NCBI RefSeq assembly: GCF_008124875.1
Contig: NZ_VNIA01000002.1
Coordinates: 124,001 to 188,000 of the forward strand
Length of the DNA: 64,000 nt
Source: Tenacibaculum adriaticum
GTDB lineage: Bacteria; Bacteroidota; Bacteroidia; Flavobacteriales; Flavobacteriaceae
Reading direction: 5' to 3'
Shown: piece after piece, positions 1 through 9,102 of the stretch
Numbering within the stretch: the stretch's first letter is position 1
Layout of the letters: the number at the start of each line of letters is the position of its first letter
Position numbers and translations under genes: made by a program
Notes under the pieces: model-generated
Seen by the model: only the letters and a program-made list of their open reading frames with translations
Databases searched by the model: none
What the model was told of the DNA's origin: nothing

Positions 1-42
1 AAAAATTGAGGCAAGTAAAAGAAATAGCAATCGAGTTTTCAT
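1..42 (-). CDS. N-terminus of a secreted protein (cut by window edge)
   Basis: Reading leftwards from an ATG at 42-40, the 14 codons before the window edge encode MKTRLLFLLLASIF. This is a basic start followed by a hydrophobic run, typical of a signal peptide. The gene is divergent from lon. Nothing more of the protein is visible, so no function can be given. The only evidence is the signal-peptide-like composition and the sensible position, so this is a tentative call. Confidence 0.5.
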   Translation of the reverse strand, partial: MKTRLLFLLLASIF

Positions 43-282
43 TAGTTGGTTGATTTTAGTTGTAAAACTACAAATAAGACGGGATATTTAACAATTTGTT
101 ACACGTATAGCTTTATTAAAAGCATAAAAAGCTTCACTTGGCATAAGAATTGACTTATAGAGGTGTTGAGCATTATGATTGGTTTATTATATGCTTGAAA
201 AACAATAAATTAGATTATTATTAGTGTGCGTGTCAAATTGTGTTTAAACATACAGAATGCCACTATGACAGATATACAAATT

Positions 283-2739
283 ATGAGCAAATCAAAAATT
301 ATACATTTAGACAATTTGTCGCTACAAGATATGTTGAATGAAGATTCTGAGTTAATTCCTTTATTAACACCAGAGGATGAAGAGATTATTAATAACGAAG
401 ATGTTCCTGAAGTATTACCAATTCTTCCGTTGCGAAATACCGTGTTGTTTCCTGGAGTGGTAATTCCTATTACAGCAGGAAGAGATAAGTCTATTCAATT
501 AATAAAAGACGCTAACAAAGGAAATAAAATTCTTGGTGTTGTATCTCAAAAAAATGGAGATGTAGAAGACCCCACTATTGATGATATTCATACAACAGGG
601 GTAGTGGCACAAATCTTACGAGTTTTAAAAATGCCTGATGGTAACACAACTGTTATTATTCAAGGAAAAAAGCGTTTTGAAATTGAAGAAGTAATTCAAG
701 AAGAACCGTATTTAAAAGCGAAAGTTAGAGAAGCAATAGAAGATAGAGAAATTGAGGATAAAAAAGAGTTCGATGCCATTATCGATTCAATAAAAGAATT
801 AGCTTTAGAGATCATTAAAGAAAATCCGATGTTGCCTTCGGAAGCTTCTTTTGCGATTAAAAACATAAAATCAAATCCATTTTTGGTGAATTTTATTTCA
901 TCTAATATGGATTTAAGTGTAGCACAAAAGCAAGTAATTTTAGAAAAAGATAGTTTAAAAGAACGAGCTTTATTAACACTTAAAAACTTAAATAAAGAGC
1001 TTCAGAAGTTACAATTGCGTAATGCCATTCAATCTAAAACACGTTCTGATCTAGATCAGCAACAAAAAGAATATTATTTACATCAGCAGTTAAAAACAAT
1101 TCAAGAAGAATTAGGAGGTGTTTCTCACGACCAAGAGTTAGAGGAAATGCGTGCGAAAGCCAAGGATAAAAAATGGACGCAAGAAGTTGCAGATACTTTT
1201 GAAAAGGAAATCAACCGTTTGAAGAGAATGAATCCGCAAATGGCAGAATATGGTGTACAACGTAACTATTTAGAGTTGATGTTAGAGTTGCCTTGGGGAG
1301 AATATTCTGAAGATAAATTCGATTTAAAAAAGGCACAAAAAATATTAGACCGCGATCACTTCGGATTAGAAAAGGTAAAGGAGCGTATTGTTGAACATTT
1401 AGCGGTGTTAAAGTTACGAGGAGATATGAAATCGCCAATTATCTGTTTGTACGGACCTCCAGGAGTTGGTAAAACTTCTTTAGGAAAGTCGGTTGCAGAA
1501 GCATTAGGACGTAAGTATGTACGTATGTCTTTAGGTGGTTTACGAGACGAAGCAGAAATTCGCGGACATAGAAAAACCTATATCGGTGCGATGCCAGGGC
1601 GTGTGATTCAGAATATTAAAAAAGCAGGAACCTCAAACCCTGTGTTTGTATTAGACGAAATTGATAAGTTAAGTCAAAGCAATCAAGGAGATCCTTCTTC
1701 TGCGATGTTAGAAGTATTAGATCCTGAGCAAAATACAGAGTTTTACGATAACTATTTAGAAGTTGGGTTCGACCTTTCTAAAGTGCTGTTTATTGCTACG
1801 GCTAATAATTTAGGACAAATTCCTTGGGCATTACGCGATCGTATGGAAATCATTAATGTAACAGGATATACGATTGAAGAAAAAACAGAAATTGCTAAAA
1901 AATACTTATTTCCGAAGCAATTAAAAGAACATGGTTTAACGACCGATCATTTAAAGATAGGGAAGAAAGAAATAGAAAAAATTGTTGAAGGATATACACG
2001 TGAATCTGGAGTTCGTGGCTTAGAGAAGCAAGTAGCTAAAGTAGTGCGACATGCGGCAAAATCTATCGCGATGGAGGAGGAGTACAATGTTAATATTACT
2101 AAAGAAGATATTGAAACTATTTTAGGCCCTGCTCGTTTAGAACGCGACAAATACGAAAGTAACGATGTTGCTGGTGTAGTTACTGGTTTAGCGTGGACAA
2201 GCGTTGGTGGTGACATTCTGTTTATTGAATCTATTTTATCGAAAGGAAAAGGTAGTTTAAATATTACCGGTAATTTAGGTAAGGTGATGAAAGAATCAGC
2301 AACCATTGCGATGGAATATATTAAAGCAAATGCTGAAGAGTTTGGAATTAATCCAGAAGTATTTGATAAGTATAACGTACATATTCACGTTCCGGAAGGC
2401 GCAACTCCTAAAGACGGACCAAGTGCTGGTATTACCATGTTAACTTCGTTAGTTTCGTTGTTTTCGCAACGTAAAGTGAAGAATAAATTAGCCATGACCG
2501 GTGAAATTACGCTTCGTGGAAAAGTATTGCCAGTTGGTGGAATTAAAGAGAAGATTTTAGCAGCAAAACGTGCCGATATTAAAGAGATCATTTTATGTGC
2601 AGATAATAAAAGAGATATAGATGAAATTAAAGAAAACTACTTAAAAGGTCTTAAATTTCATTATGTAACCGAAATGAGTGAGGTAATTGATATAGCTCTT
2701 ACCAAACAAAAAGTAAAGAACGCTAAAAAGTTAGTGTAA
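283..2739 (+). CDS. lon: ATP-dependent protease Lon
   Basis: Cytoplasmic AAA+ serine protease that degrades misfolded and regulatory proteins. The 818-aa product has the full Lon layout: an N-terminal substrate-binding domain with the [11 protein letters not shown] motif, a coiled-coil middle, an AAA+ module with Walker A GPPGVGKT at about residues 391-398 and Walker [10 protein letters not shown], and the C-terminal protease domain. The catalytic dyad is Ser714 (DGPSAG) and Lys757 (second Lys of GGIKEK), 43 residues apart as in E. coli Lon. The frame stays open to a GTG at 226 and an ATG at 265. I chose ATG 283 because the resulting MSKSK start matches the flavobacterial Lon N-terminus as I recall it. 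A strong terminator follows the stop codon. Confidence 0.98.
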   Translation: MSKSKIIHLDNLSLQDMLNEDSELIPLLTPEDEEIINNEDVPEVLPILPLRNTVLFPGVVIPITAGRDKSIQLIKDANKGNKILGVVSQKNGDVEDPTIDDIHTTGVVAQILRVLKMPDGNTTVIIQGKKRFEIEEVIQEEPYLKAKVREAIEDREIEDKKEFDAIIDSIKELALEIIKENPMLPSEASFAIKNIKSNPFLVNFISSNMDLSVAQKQVILEKDSLKERALLTLKNLNKELQKLQLRNAIQSKTRSDLDQQQKEYYLHQQLKTIQEELGGVSHDQELEEMRAKAKDKKWTQEVADTFEKEINRLKRMNPQMAEYGVQRNYLELMLELPWGEYSEDKFDLKKAQKILDRDHFGLEKVKERIVEHLAVLKLRGDMKSPIICLYGPPGVGKTSLGKSVAEALGRKYVRMSLGGLRDEAEIRGHRKTYIGAMPGRVIQNIKKAGTSNPVFVLDEIDKLSQSNQGDPSSAMLEVLDPEQNTEFYDNYLEVGFDLSKVLFIATANNLGQIPWALRDRMEIINVTGYTIEEKTEIAKKYLFPKQLKEHGLTTDHLKIGKKEIEKIVEGYTRESGVRGLEKQVAKVVRHAAKSIAMEEEYNVNITKEDIETILGPARLERDKYESNDVAGVVTGLAWTSVGGDILFIESILSKGKGSLNITGNLGKVMKESATIAMEYIKANAEEFGINPEVFDKYNVHIHVPEGATPKDGPSAGITMLTSLVSLFSQRKVKNKLAMTGEITLRGKVLPVGGIKEKILAAKRADIKEIILCADNKRDIDEIKENYLKGLKFHYVTEMSEVIDIALTKQKVKNAKKLV

Positions 2740-2741
2740 AT

Positions 2742-2772
2742 AAAAAAAGCTCCCAATGTGGGAGCTTTTTTA
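2742..2772 (+). terminator. Rho-independent terminator of lon
   Basis: Perfect stem AGCTCCCA (2748-2755) / TGGGAGCT (2759-2766) with a 3-nt loop, an A-run before it and a T-run after it. It starts a few bases after the lon stop codon. Confidence 0.9.
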
Positions 2773-2806
2773 TAAGTGTTGTTTTTATTTTCGCTATCGG
2801 TTTTGC

Positions 2807-2913
2807 ATAAGCATAGTAAGGGATTTATAAGCTATTAGTTTGATTTATAAAATGTATTAACAAATACAAGACTACCTTATAATTTTAGCTTATAAATCCC
2901 TTATTATGCTTAT
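2807..2913. repeat. 107-bp element with 28-bp inverted repeats
   Basis: Left arm 2807-2834 and right arm 2886-2913 are inverted copies matching at 27 of 28 positions, around a 51-bp AT-rich centre. The arms are much longer than a terminator stem and have no T-run. No reading frame runs through it. It could be a MITE-like element or a mobile-element remnant at the edge of an accessory patch. No clear target-site duplication was seen. Confidence 0.75.
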
Positions 2914-2968
2914 AGGTTGTTGCGGTTAGTTTTTATTGTGCAGAAACTAAATTCAAAATAGTTCTCTT

Positions 2969-3418
2969 TTACAAAATTAAAGGTGTTTTAACTTGGTCTA
3001 TGTTTTTAATAATATTGTAAGAGAATGATATTATTTTTCTATCTCTTATAATAAAAGATGTGATAATAGAGTCTCTAGAAATTAAATGGTAAGTGTTTAA
3101 TTTTTTGTACTCATTAGAGAATTTTAACACTTTAAAATTATTTGTTTTTAAAAGTTTCTCATGATTAATTATTTCATAATCATTATTATTTTTTGATAAT
3201 TGTGTTCTCAAATTTTTTAAGATACTCATAACAATTTCATGTTTATTTTTACTATCTAAAAATTCAGAAGAATATCTAACATACTTAGTAGTATCATAAA
3301 AAGTAATATTGTCATTTAAGATTATCTTTTCACAAAATGATTCAACTAATCTTTTATTGAAATTCAAATCATTTTTACAAAATGAAAATGTCAGTAATAA
3401 TAATATAGTATATTTCAT
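2969..3418 (-). CDS. Small secreted protein of unknown function
   Basis: 149 aa, family not recognised. The N-terminus (MKYTILLLLTFSFC) is a short hydrophobic signal. The Cys at residue 14 could be lipidated, but the preceding FSF is a poor lipobox. The rest is Lys/Asn-rich and mixed alpha/beta. It starts 13 bp after the stop of the CxxCH/papain-like lipoprotein gene on the same strand, so the two are probably co-transcribed and may work together. Base composition is even more AT-rich than the neighbours, which suggests accessory DNA. One guess is a periplasmic partner or immunity protein for the upstream product, but nothing in its sequence shows that. Confidence 0.75.
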   Translation of the reverse strand: MKYTILLLLTFSFCKNDLNFNKRLVESFCEKIILNDNITFYDTTKYVRYSSEFLDSKNKHEIVMSILKNLRTQLSKNNNDYEIINHEKLLKTNNFKVLKFSNEYKKLNTYHLISRDSIITSFIIRDRKIISFSYNIIKNIDQVKTPLIL

Positions 3419-3431
3419 AATTATCTATTTT

Positions 3432-4658
3432 TTAACATCCTTTATTGGTTGCAGGTGCATTACCTCCAGTTGTATTTGTCGAAATATTATTAGCTGTATT
3501 TAGGTTTCTAATATGTTGACCTAATGTTCCAGGGTTACTACCACCACCTCCAGGCCAATTTCCATTAGATTCAGGTAAGTTCATACCTGCTAAATTTCCT
3601 AGCTCAATTGCAAAATCAGTACAATTATAAGTGTCTAAATGGTATGTTGCATTAAAATTAATTGATGCGTCTAATATTTGTTGTAATTGATTACCTGTAA
3701 CAGTTGTTGAAATATTAGCTGAAAAAGTTTCATTACCACTTCCGTCATCACCAAGAACAGCTGAGCTAGAGTTGTTTATAGAGGGATATATATAATTTGA
3801 AACAGGATAATAACCGAAAGTACTAACATTATTTCCTTGTTGTATTGAAACAAAAGTATGTCCTACAAAAGTTCCATTGTGTGTATCGCCACTACCTGGG
3901 TTTGGTTCATTTACATATACAGTTAATGTGGCACCTTGAGCTGAGTCAAAGCAATCTAAAAAATCGTTAACATCATTAATAGGGGTATCAGGACCTGCTA
4001 CTATTTCATCTCCTGAAGACCACGTACCAACTGTTACCGTACCACCAAGAGTTGGTTGCCCCCAAGGGTCATTAATCGGATTGTCGGGGTCATTAGCCCA
4101 GTCATCTCCACTACTTCCATCTATTATTACTTCGTCTAATTCATTACCTTCAAAGCTTAACATTCCAGAATGACATGCGGCACAGGCATTTCCCATATTT
4201 GGAAAATCAGATGATTTGTTATAAACATTAGGTGATTTTTGATTTTTTTCCTTATTAAGATAGTTTAATAAATCATGAGTATCAAAATTCAAACCGTTAT
4301 TTATGTTTTTAACTATTGATGAATTTAAAGAATATATAAGGTATTTTTTAGAAATGGCTGTTTCAATAATTTCAAACATTACTTTACCTTTATTATTTCC
4401 ATCTTCTGATATTGCAGGAATTGAAATAAAATAACCTGTTTCAGTGCTATAAATTCTTAGTTTACTCCATTTTATCTCATTAGGTTTAAAAATAGAATCT
4501 TTATTTGTACTTTTTATAAGAGTGTTCAAAAGCTTATTCTCTGAAGAATTTGAAATATTAATATATTCATTGTCTTTTTCACAGCTTGATAATAGAATTG
4601 TGATCAAGATTGGAATAATAGCAAATTTAAAGAGGTTGAAAATTTCTTGTTTTTTCAT
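3432..4658 (-). CDS. Lipoprotein with CxxCH motif and permuted papain-like domain
   Basis: 408 aa from ATG 4658. The frame is open to 4712, but starting at 4658 gives a clean lipoprotein signal (MKKQ..., lipobox LSSC). Three parts are visible. First comes an N-terminal domain of about 140 residues with no recognised relatives. Next is a single haem-c-type motif CAACH (Cys159, Cys162, His163), followed by an Asp/Gly/Asn-rich stretch. The C-terminal domain carries GHTFVSI (His267) before YNCTDFA (Cys346). His before Cys is the order of circularly permuted NlpC/P60-like (LRAT/YiiX-type) papain folds, so a cysteine peptidase, amidase or acyltransferase is possible. The C-terminus is Gly/Asn-rich. 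One CxxCH does not prove haem binding. Family assignment is inference from motifs only. Confidence 0.8.
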   Translation of the reverse strand: MKKQEIFNLFKFAIIPILITILLSSCEKDNEYINISNSSENKLLNTLIKSTNKDSIFKPNEIKWSKLRIYSTETGYFISIPAISEDGNNKGKVMFEIIETAISKKYLIYSLNSSIVKNINNGLNFDTHDLLNYLNKEKNQKSPNVYNKSSDFPNMGNACAACHSGMLSFEGNELDEVIIDGSSGDDWANDPDNPINDPWGQPTLGGTVTVGTWSSGDEIVAGPDTPINDVNDFLDCFDSAQGATLTVYVNEPNPGSGDTHNGTFVGHTFVSIQQGNNVSTFGYYPVSNYIYPSINNSSSAVLGDDGSGNETFSANISTTVTGNQLQQILDASINFNATYHLDTYNCTDFAIELGNLAGMNLPESNGNWPGGGGSNPGTLGQHIRNLNTANNISTNTTGGNAPATNKGC

Positions 4659-4804
4659 TAGATTTTTTAATTTAAAGTTAATTATCTTTTTTTGTTGGTC
4701 TAAATTAACCACAACAGGTGAAAGGAATATCCATCTGTTTTAATTGTGAATATTCGTCATTCGCTAAGTTCAATAAAAATAAGTTACAAAACAAACCAAA
4801 ATTA

Positions 4805-6052
4805 CTATACTAATTGCTCAAATACTTCTTGTTTCGATTTTGCGACCACTAAAGAAAAATATAAAATACTAATACCAGAAATGAAACAAATAGCAATGGT
4901 TGTCCAGTTTTGGTAACTAGAAATACCTGTTGCATGTAATACATATACCATACTAATAGCCATAAATAAGATTCTCAAGACTTCTATACTAACAGCCCAT
5001 CGCTTAGATTCTAAAATGGCTCCCCAACTAATAATCATACCAAAAACACCTATAGATAACAATATTCTATGCCAATAAATTAAAGGTAATTGAAGGTTTA
5101 TAGTAAAGAATAAAAATAGAATCCCAATCCCAACTTGAGCAACTAAGTAGTTTTTAGAGTTTTTCATTGGGTTGCTCACAAATTTTGTTTGTTCTGCTTT
5201 GGTGTAACCAATTCTACCATTACTAAAATATGGCTCTAAATCTCTCGGTCTCCAGCCTAAAGGCATAAACCAAACCCTTATTTTATCCCAAACATAATTG
5301 GTTTCTTTGGCGTCATCCCAAAGTTGTTTCCAAAACTGAAAATTAATATGTACAGGATTCCATGTTCTTGGTGGATGCGTTACACCATAGCAAACTTCTT
5401 CAACTTCTTCTTCAAAAGAACCAAACCATTTATCCCAAATAATTAAAAATTCAGAGAAATTTTTATCAATATATTGAGGGTTTACTCCATGATGTACGCG
5501 ATGATGAGAAGGTGTAACAAAGAATTTTTCCCACCATCCCATTTTGTTAATTACAGCTGTATGATGCCAATAGGCTAATAATAAATGTACAGCAGCCATA
5601 GAATAGACTGCTTCCGGACTAAAACCAATAAGGACTAAGATCCAATCAAAAAATAAAAACTGAAATAAACGTTGTGTGAAACTAGCTCTTATTCCCACAG
5701 AAAGATTCATTTCTTCTGATGAATGATGCGCCATATGTGCTGCCCAAAAGATATTTATAGTGTGCCCAATTCTATGAAACCAGTAAAAAACGAAATCTTG
5801 TAATAATAAAAGTAAGATTAATGTATACCAAACAATCGGAATTTCGAATGGAGTTATTTCGTACAACCAACCATACCATTTATAAACAAAAAAGGCAACA
5901 CCTAAATTGATACATTGATTTCCGATTCCTGTTCCTAAATTTGTGATAGTATCTTGAAACGGATACTTTCCATTTTTCACTCTAACGCTATAAATTATTT
6001 CTAAAACTAAGAGAATAACGACAATTGGAGTGATAAAAGCATATACATTCAT
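4805..6052 (-). CDS. Sterol desaturase / fatty acid hydroxylase family membrane enzyme
   Basis: 415-aa integral membrane di-iron enzyme. The family's histidine clusters are all present: His93xxxHis97, His106xxHis109-His110, His163-His164 and His183-His184xxHis187-His188. Hydrophobic segments surround them, and further membrane helices follow at about residues 305-405. Such enzymes use O2 to hydroxylate or desaturate lipid substrates at the membrane. Bacterial members often modify hopanoids, carotenoids or ether lipids, so the substrate is unknown. The gene lies downstream of a membrane LytTR regulator on the same strand, which may control it. Confidence 0.93.
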   Translation of the reverse strand: MNVYAFITPIVVILLVLEIIYSVRVKNGKYPFQDTITNLGTGIGNQCINLGVAFFVYKWYGWLYEITPFEIPIVWYTLILLLLLQDFVFYWFHRIGHTINIFWAAHMAHHSSEEMNLSVGIRASFTQRLFQFLFFDWILVLIGFSPEAVYSMAAVHLLLAYWHHTAVINKMGWWEKFFVTPSHHRVHHGVNPQYIDKNFSEFLIIWDKWFGSFEEEVEEVCYGVTHPPRTWNPVHINFQFWKQLWDDAKETNYVWDKIRVWFMPLGWRPRDLEPYFSNGRIGYTKAEQTKFVSNPMKNSKNYLVAQVGIGILFLFFTINLQLPLIYWHRILLSIGVFGMIISWGAILESKRWAVSIEVLRILFMAISMVYVLHATGISSYQNWTTIAICFISGISILYFSLVVAKSKQEVFEQLV

Positions 6053-6163
6053 AAAAGTAAAATTGAATTATTAATGCTTAAAATTATTCAATTCTTAAAT
6101 CAAGAATGTAGTTATAATAGGTTTTGTGGTAAAATTCCCTTGATTTGTGGTAAATGAATCCCG

Positions 6164-6955
6164 CTATTTTATCTTCGATTTGATGGAGTTGTAATACGAT
6201 TTAGAAACCGGAATCTCTTCTTGTAAGTTTTTAAGTTGTAAAGTTGCTTTTTTTTGAGTTCCTTCAACAGATTTAATTTTATTTGGATTCACCAAATAGC
6301 TTCTATGGCTTTTTAAAAAGAAGGGAAGTTGTTTATAAGCTTCAGCCAATGTACAACGAATCAATTTCATTTGAGGTTCTCTTTCACTGTTCAAATATTT
6401 TACTTCAATATAATTATTGGAAGATTTTATATAGAAAATATCACGTTGATCTATTTCTAAAAAATCTGATTTGTTACTCCCTTTTAATGTAACTATATAT
6501 TGATTTAGGAGTTCATATATTTTTCCGAAGTGATATCTTAAAAAAGCAATTAAAGGAATTAATAAAACTCCAAAGGGAATAGTAATTTTTAGAGTGAATG
6601 CTAAAAGATGATTCCAATAAAAAGATTGCTTTTTAATAATGGTTACATCATACCAGTAAACACTAATAGCACTTAAAATGAATAGTGATAAAAAGACAGT
6701 TATTTCATTTTTAACAAGCCATAGTTGTTGTTTTTTGAATAAATAATCTTCGAAAAAAAGGACAAGTAAATAAGAAATTAGTGTACAAATACTATATCCT
6801 AAAACAATGAATTTACTACTATCATCGGTTTTAAAAGGTTCTAAAAACAAGATAATGAATGAGGTAATAGAAAACACAATAAACATTACCTTAATTTTGG
6901 ATTTCCAATCTTTTAAGTAACGATAATTATTGTTGAGAATTCCTTTTGTAACCAT
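6164..6955 (-). CDS. Membrane-anchored LytTR DNA-binding regulator
   Basis: 263 aa. The first half has about four hydrophobic segments (residues 25-150) with no extracellular sensor domain. The last 100 residues form a LytTR DNA-binding domain, recognisable from the spaced motifs DIFYIKSSNNYIEV and FLKSHRSYLVNPNKI. There is no receiver domain, so control probably comes through the membrane part rather than by phosphotransfer. It precedes the sterol-desaturase-like gene on the same strand, 111 bp away, and could regulate it. Its start lies beside a short CATAAC/GTTATG inverted repeat (6962-6980), a possible operator. Confidence 0.9.
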   Translation of the reverse strand: MVTKGILNNNYRYLKDWKSKIKVMFIVFSITSFIILFLEPFKTDDSSKFIVLGYSICTLISYLLVLFFEDYLFKKQQLWLVKNEITVFLSLFILSAISVYWYDVTIIKKQSFYWNHLLAFTLKITIPFGVLLIPLIAFLRYHFGKIYELLNQYIVTLKGSNKSDFLEIDQRDIFYIKSSNNYIEVKYLNSEREPQMKLIRCTLAEAYKQLPFFLKSHRSYLVNPNKIKSVEGTQKKATLQLKNLQEEIPVSKSYYNSIKSKIK

Positions 6956-6961
6956 TGATTA

Positions 6962-6980
6962 CATAACTTGTTTTGTTATG
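6962..6980. promoter_or_regulatory. Short inverted repeat upstream of the LytTR gene
   Basis: CATAAC (6962-6967) and GTTATG (6975-6980) face each other across 7 bp, just upstream of the start codon at 6955. The position suits an operator for autoregulation. A chance palindrome in AT-rich DNA is possible. Confidence 0.3.
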
Positions 6981-7025
6981 CGAAAAGTATAATTTTTAAA
7001 GCCAAAAAACAAGCGGAAATAATTT

Positions 7026-7754
7026 TTAAAAATCTCTGATATCTATAATGTTACCACTATTAATTCTATTTTCGGTATCTAATTTAAAAATAGTTTCAGC
7101 AACATACTCCGTAGAAAAAAGTTGTTTATTTTCTTTTAAATCGATGAACTTTTGCAAGTTTTTAAAGTCTGATGGATCTGTACTTCGAATCGTAGTTTGC
7201 ATATTAGTATCAACTACACCAGGTCTAATTCCGAAGCATTTCACACCGTTTTCAATCTCTTTTTGTTCTTCAGTAATATTACGAGTTAGCATGTCGATTG
7301 CAGCTTTGGAAGTGCAATACACACTCCATCCGGCATACGGATTTACAGCAGCTCCAGATGAAATGTTGATGATTTGCTTCTTACAAGTTAGTTCTTGAGT
7401 AAGATTTATAAATAAACTTGATAGAATGAGAGGAGTAGTGATGTTTAACAGAATTGTTTTAGTAATATCTTCTGAATCTAAGTTTTCAAGATTTGCAATT
7501 TTACCTAATCTACCTGCATTATTAATGAGTGTAATTGAAGAAACATTTTGTAGATCGATATTAGCAAACAATCTTTTAAAAGCTAACGTAGTTTCTTTGG
7601 TATCTGATAAGTCAACAGATATTTGAGTAACGTTTTGTATATCAACAATACTTCTCGAAAGTGAATATACAGTATAATTTTCTGAAACATACTTTTCAGC
7701 TAATGCTTTTCCAATTCCTTTGCTACCACCAGTAATGATTGCTATTTTTTTCAT
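7026..7754 (-). CDS. SDR family oxidoreductase
   Basis: 242-aa short-chain dehydrogenase/reductase. It has the N-terminal NAD(P)-binding GGSKGIGKA motif, the NNAG motif in the middle, and the catalytic Ser (NISSG) and Tyr/Lys (YCTSK). A classical SDR is about 250 aa, so it is full length. Specificity cannot be read. The lack of a close acyl-carrier pathway context argues against a second FabG. It lies downstream of mazG on the same strand but is separated by a GC-rich hairpin repeat. Confidence 0.93.
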   Translation of the reverse strand: MKKIAIITGGSKGIGKALAEKYVSENYTVYSLSRSIVDIQNVTQISVDLSDTKETTLAFKRLFANIDLQNVSSITLINNAGRLGKIANLENLDSEDITKTILLNITTPLILSSLFINLTQELTCKKQIINISSGAAVNPYAGWSVYCTSKAAIDMLTRNITEEQKEIENGVKCFGIRPGVVDTNMQTTIRSTDPSDFKNLQKFIDLKENKQLFSTEYVAETIFKLDTENRINSGNIIDIRDF

Positions 7755-7774
7755 AATGTCTATTTTTAGTCACC

Positions 7775-7819
7775 TCGAGCGGAGTCGAGAGATTATTTTT
7801 AGGTCTCGACTCCGCTCGA
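7775..7819. repeat. GC-rich hairpin of dispersed-repeat type
   Basis: Two perfect 16-bp arms, TCGAGCGGAGTCGAGA (7775-7790) and its reverse complement (7804-7819), around a 13-bp AT-rich loop. It lies between the mazG stop and the SDR start. Its GC content is far above its surroundings and there is no adjacent T-run. Similar TCGACTCCGCTCGA-type palindromes are, from memory, dispersed in intergenic regions of many flavobacteria, like REP elements. Confidence 0.8.
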
Positions 7820-7826
7820 CCTGACA

Positions 7827-8606
7827 TTATTTAAAGAATTTCTTAGATTCTTCCCAAAAAACATCCATTTCAGCTAAACTCATATCTGAGAGTTGTTTAC
7901 CGTTTTCTCTTGCTTTTTCTTCCAAGTATTGAAAACGATTAATGAATTTTTTATTGGTTTTTTCTAGAGCATTTTCAGGATTTACTTTTATAAAACGAGC
8001 GTAGTTGATTATAGAGAACAAAACATCTCCGAACTCTTTTTCAATATTTTCCTGATTTCCTTTCTTAATTTCTTCGTTAAGCTCGGTAAGTTCTTCTTGA
8101 ACCTTTTCCCAAACCTGATGTGGTTCTTCCCAATCAAAACCAACTCCTGCAACTTTGTCTTGAATTCTATTTGCCTTCACTAGTGCAGGTAAACTTCTAG
8201 GAACCCCTTCTAAAACAGACTTTTTACCTTCTTTTAGTTTTAGTTTTTCCCAGTTTTGTTTTACTTCTTCTTCATTTTCAACCACAACGTCACCATAAAT
8301 ATGAGGATGTCTGTCTATTAATTTATCAGAAATAGCATTAGCAACATCTGCAATATCAAAGGCCTTTTTTTCGCTACCTATTTTAGCATAAAAGGCGATG
8401 TGCAAAAGCACATCGCCTAATTCTTTTTTGAGTTCTTCTAAATCGTTGTCTAAAATAGCATCGCCTACCTCATAAACTTCTTCAATAGTTAGATGACGAA
8501 GACTTTCTAAGGTTTGTTTTTTATCCCACGGACATTGCTCGCGCAATTCATCCATAATGGTTAACAAACGATCCAAGGCTTCTAATTGCTGTTTACGAGA
8601 GTTCAA
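7827..8606 (-). CDS. mazG: Nucleoside triphosphate pyrophosphohydrolase MazG
   Basis: 259 aa with two tandem MazG domains, the first with the metal-binding motifs CPWDKKQT, EEVYEVGDAI and ELGDVLLH, the second with EKEFGDVLFS. It hydrolyses NTPs/dNTPs to NMP and pyrophosphate, cleaning the nucleotide pool and possibly modulating (p)ppGpp. The length matches the two-domain enterobacterial type. It starts 3 bp after the stop of the upstream DUF5606 gene, so the two form an operon. Confidence 0.96.
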   Translation of the reverse strand: MNSRKQQLEALDRLLTIMDELREQCPWDKKQTLESLRHLTIEEVYEVGDAILDNDLEELKKELGDVLLHIAFYAKIGSEKKAFDIADVANAISDKLIDRHPHIYGDVVVENEEEVKQNWEKLKLKEGKKSVLEGVPRSLPALVKANRIQDKVAGVGFDWEEPHQVWEKVQEELTELNEEIKKGNQENIEKEFGDVLFSIINYARFIKVNPENALEKTNKKFINRFQYLEEKARENGKQLSDMSLAEMDVFWEESKKFFK

Positions 8607-8609
8607 AAT

Positions 8610-9029
8610 CTATTCTTCTTCGTTAGTAGCTACTTCTTCTGTTAATGAAGCAAAATTAAAATCAGCATTTGCTAAAATATTATACCATTGTATTACTTTT
8701 TTAATGTTAGAAGTATATACACGTTCATCATCATATCCAGGTAACACTTCAGAAAAATAAGAAGTTAAAGCTTTGGCACTTTCTTTATGAGAAATTGCTT
8801 CTTTACCATTTTCTTTATCAGCTATATTTTTTAAAACTTTGGCTAAAGGCACTTCTTCCTCGTATGTGTAAATAGCGATGTTTTCTAACAAACTAACATT
8901 ATTAGTAGCAGTAATAGGCATACGTTTACCATCTATTATCGACTGTACAATTACTCCTGTTTTGGTTTGAGATAAAATTTGAAATAAACCTGGTTTGCCA
9001 GCAACGGCCATAATTTTACTAAAATCCAT
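8610..9029 (-). CDS. DUF5606 domain protein
   Basis: 139 aa. The N-terminal half (KIMAVAGKPGLFQIL...TGVIVQSIIDGKRMP) is a small beta-rich SH3-like unit typical of Bacteroidota DUF5606 proteins. The second half is helical with an acidic tail. No catalytic residues are evident. It lies between def and mazG on the same strand, 73 bp after the def end. Function is unknown. The neighbourhood suggests a link to translation or nucleotide housekeeping, but this is only context. Confidence 0.88.
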   Translation of the reverse strand: MDFSKIMAVAGKPGLFQILSQTKTGVIVQSIIDGKRMPITATNNVSLLENIAIYTYEEEVPLAKVLKNIADKENGKEAISHKESAKALTSYFSEVLPGYDDERVYTSNIKKVIQWYNILANADFNFASLTEEVATNEEE

Positions 9030-9102
9030 ATATAATATTTTTGAAGATGAATTTAAAAGCTTTGACTTTACTTTTTAAATTAATCTTGTTATTGTTTTTA
9101 AG

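Noticed and set aside
1947..2306. Long antisense frame inside lon
   Set aside because: Typical shadow of a conserved gene; no signals of its own. The same holds for the other antisense frames inside recQ, purL, sucD and ald.
6962..6980. Terminator upstream of the LytTR gene
   Set aside because: Short arms, no T-run, and located at the 5' side of the gene; kept only as a weak operator candidate.
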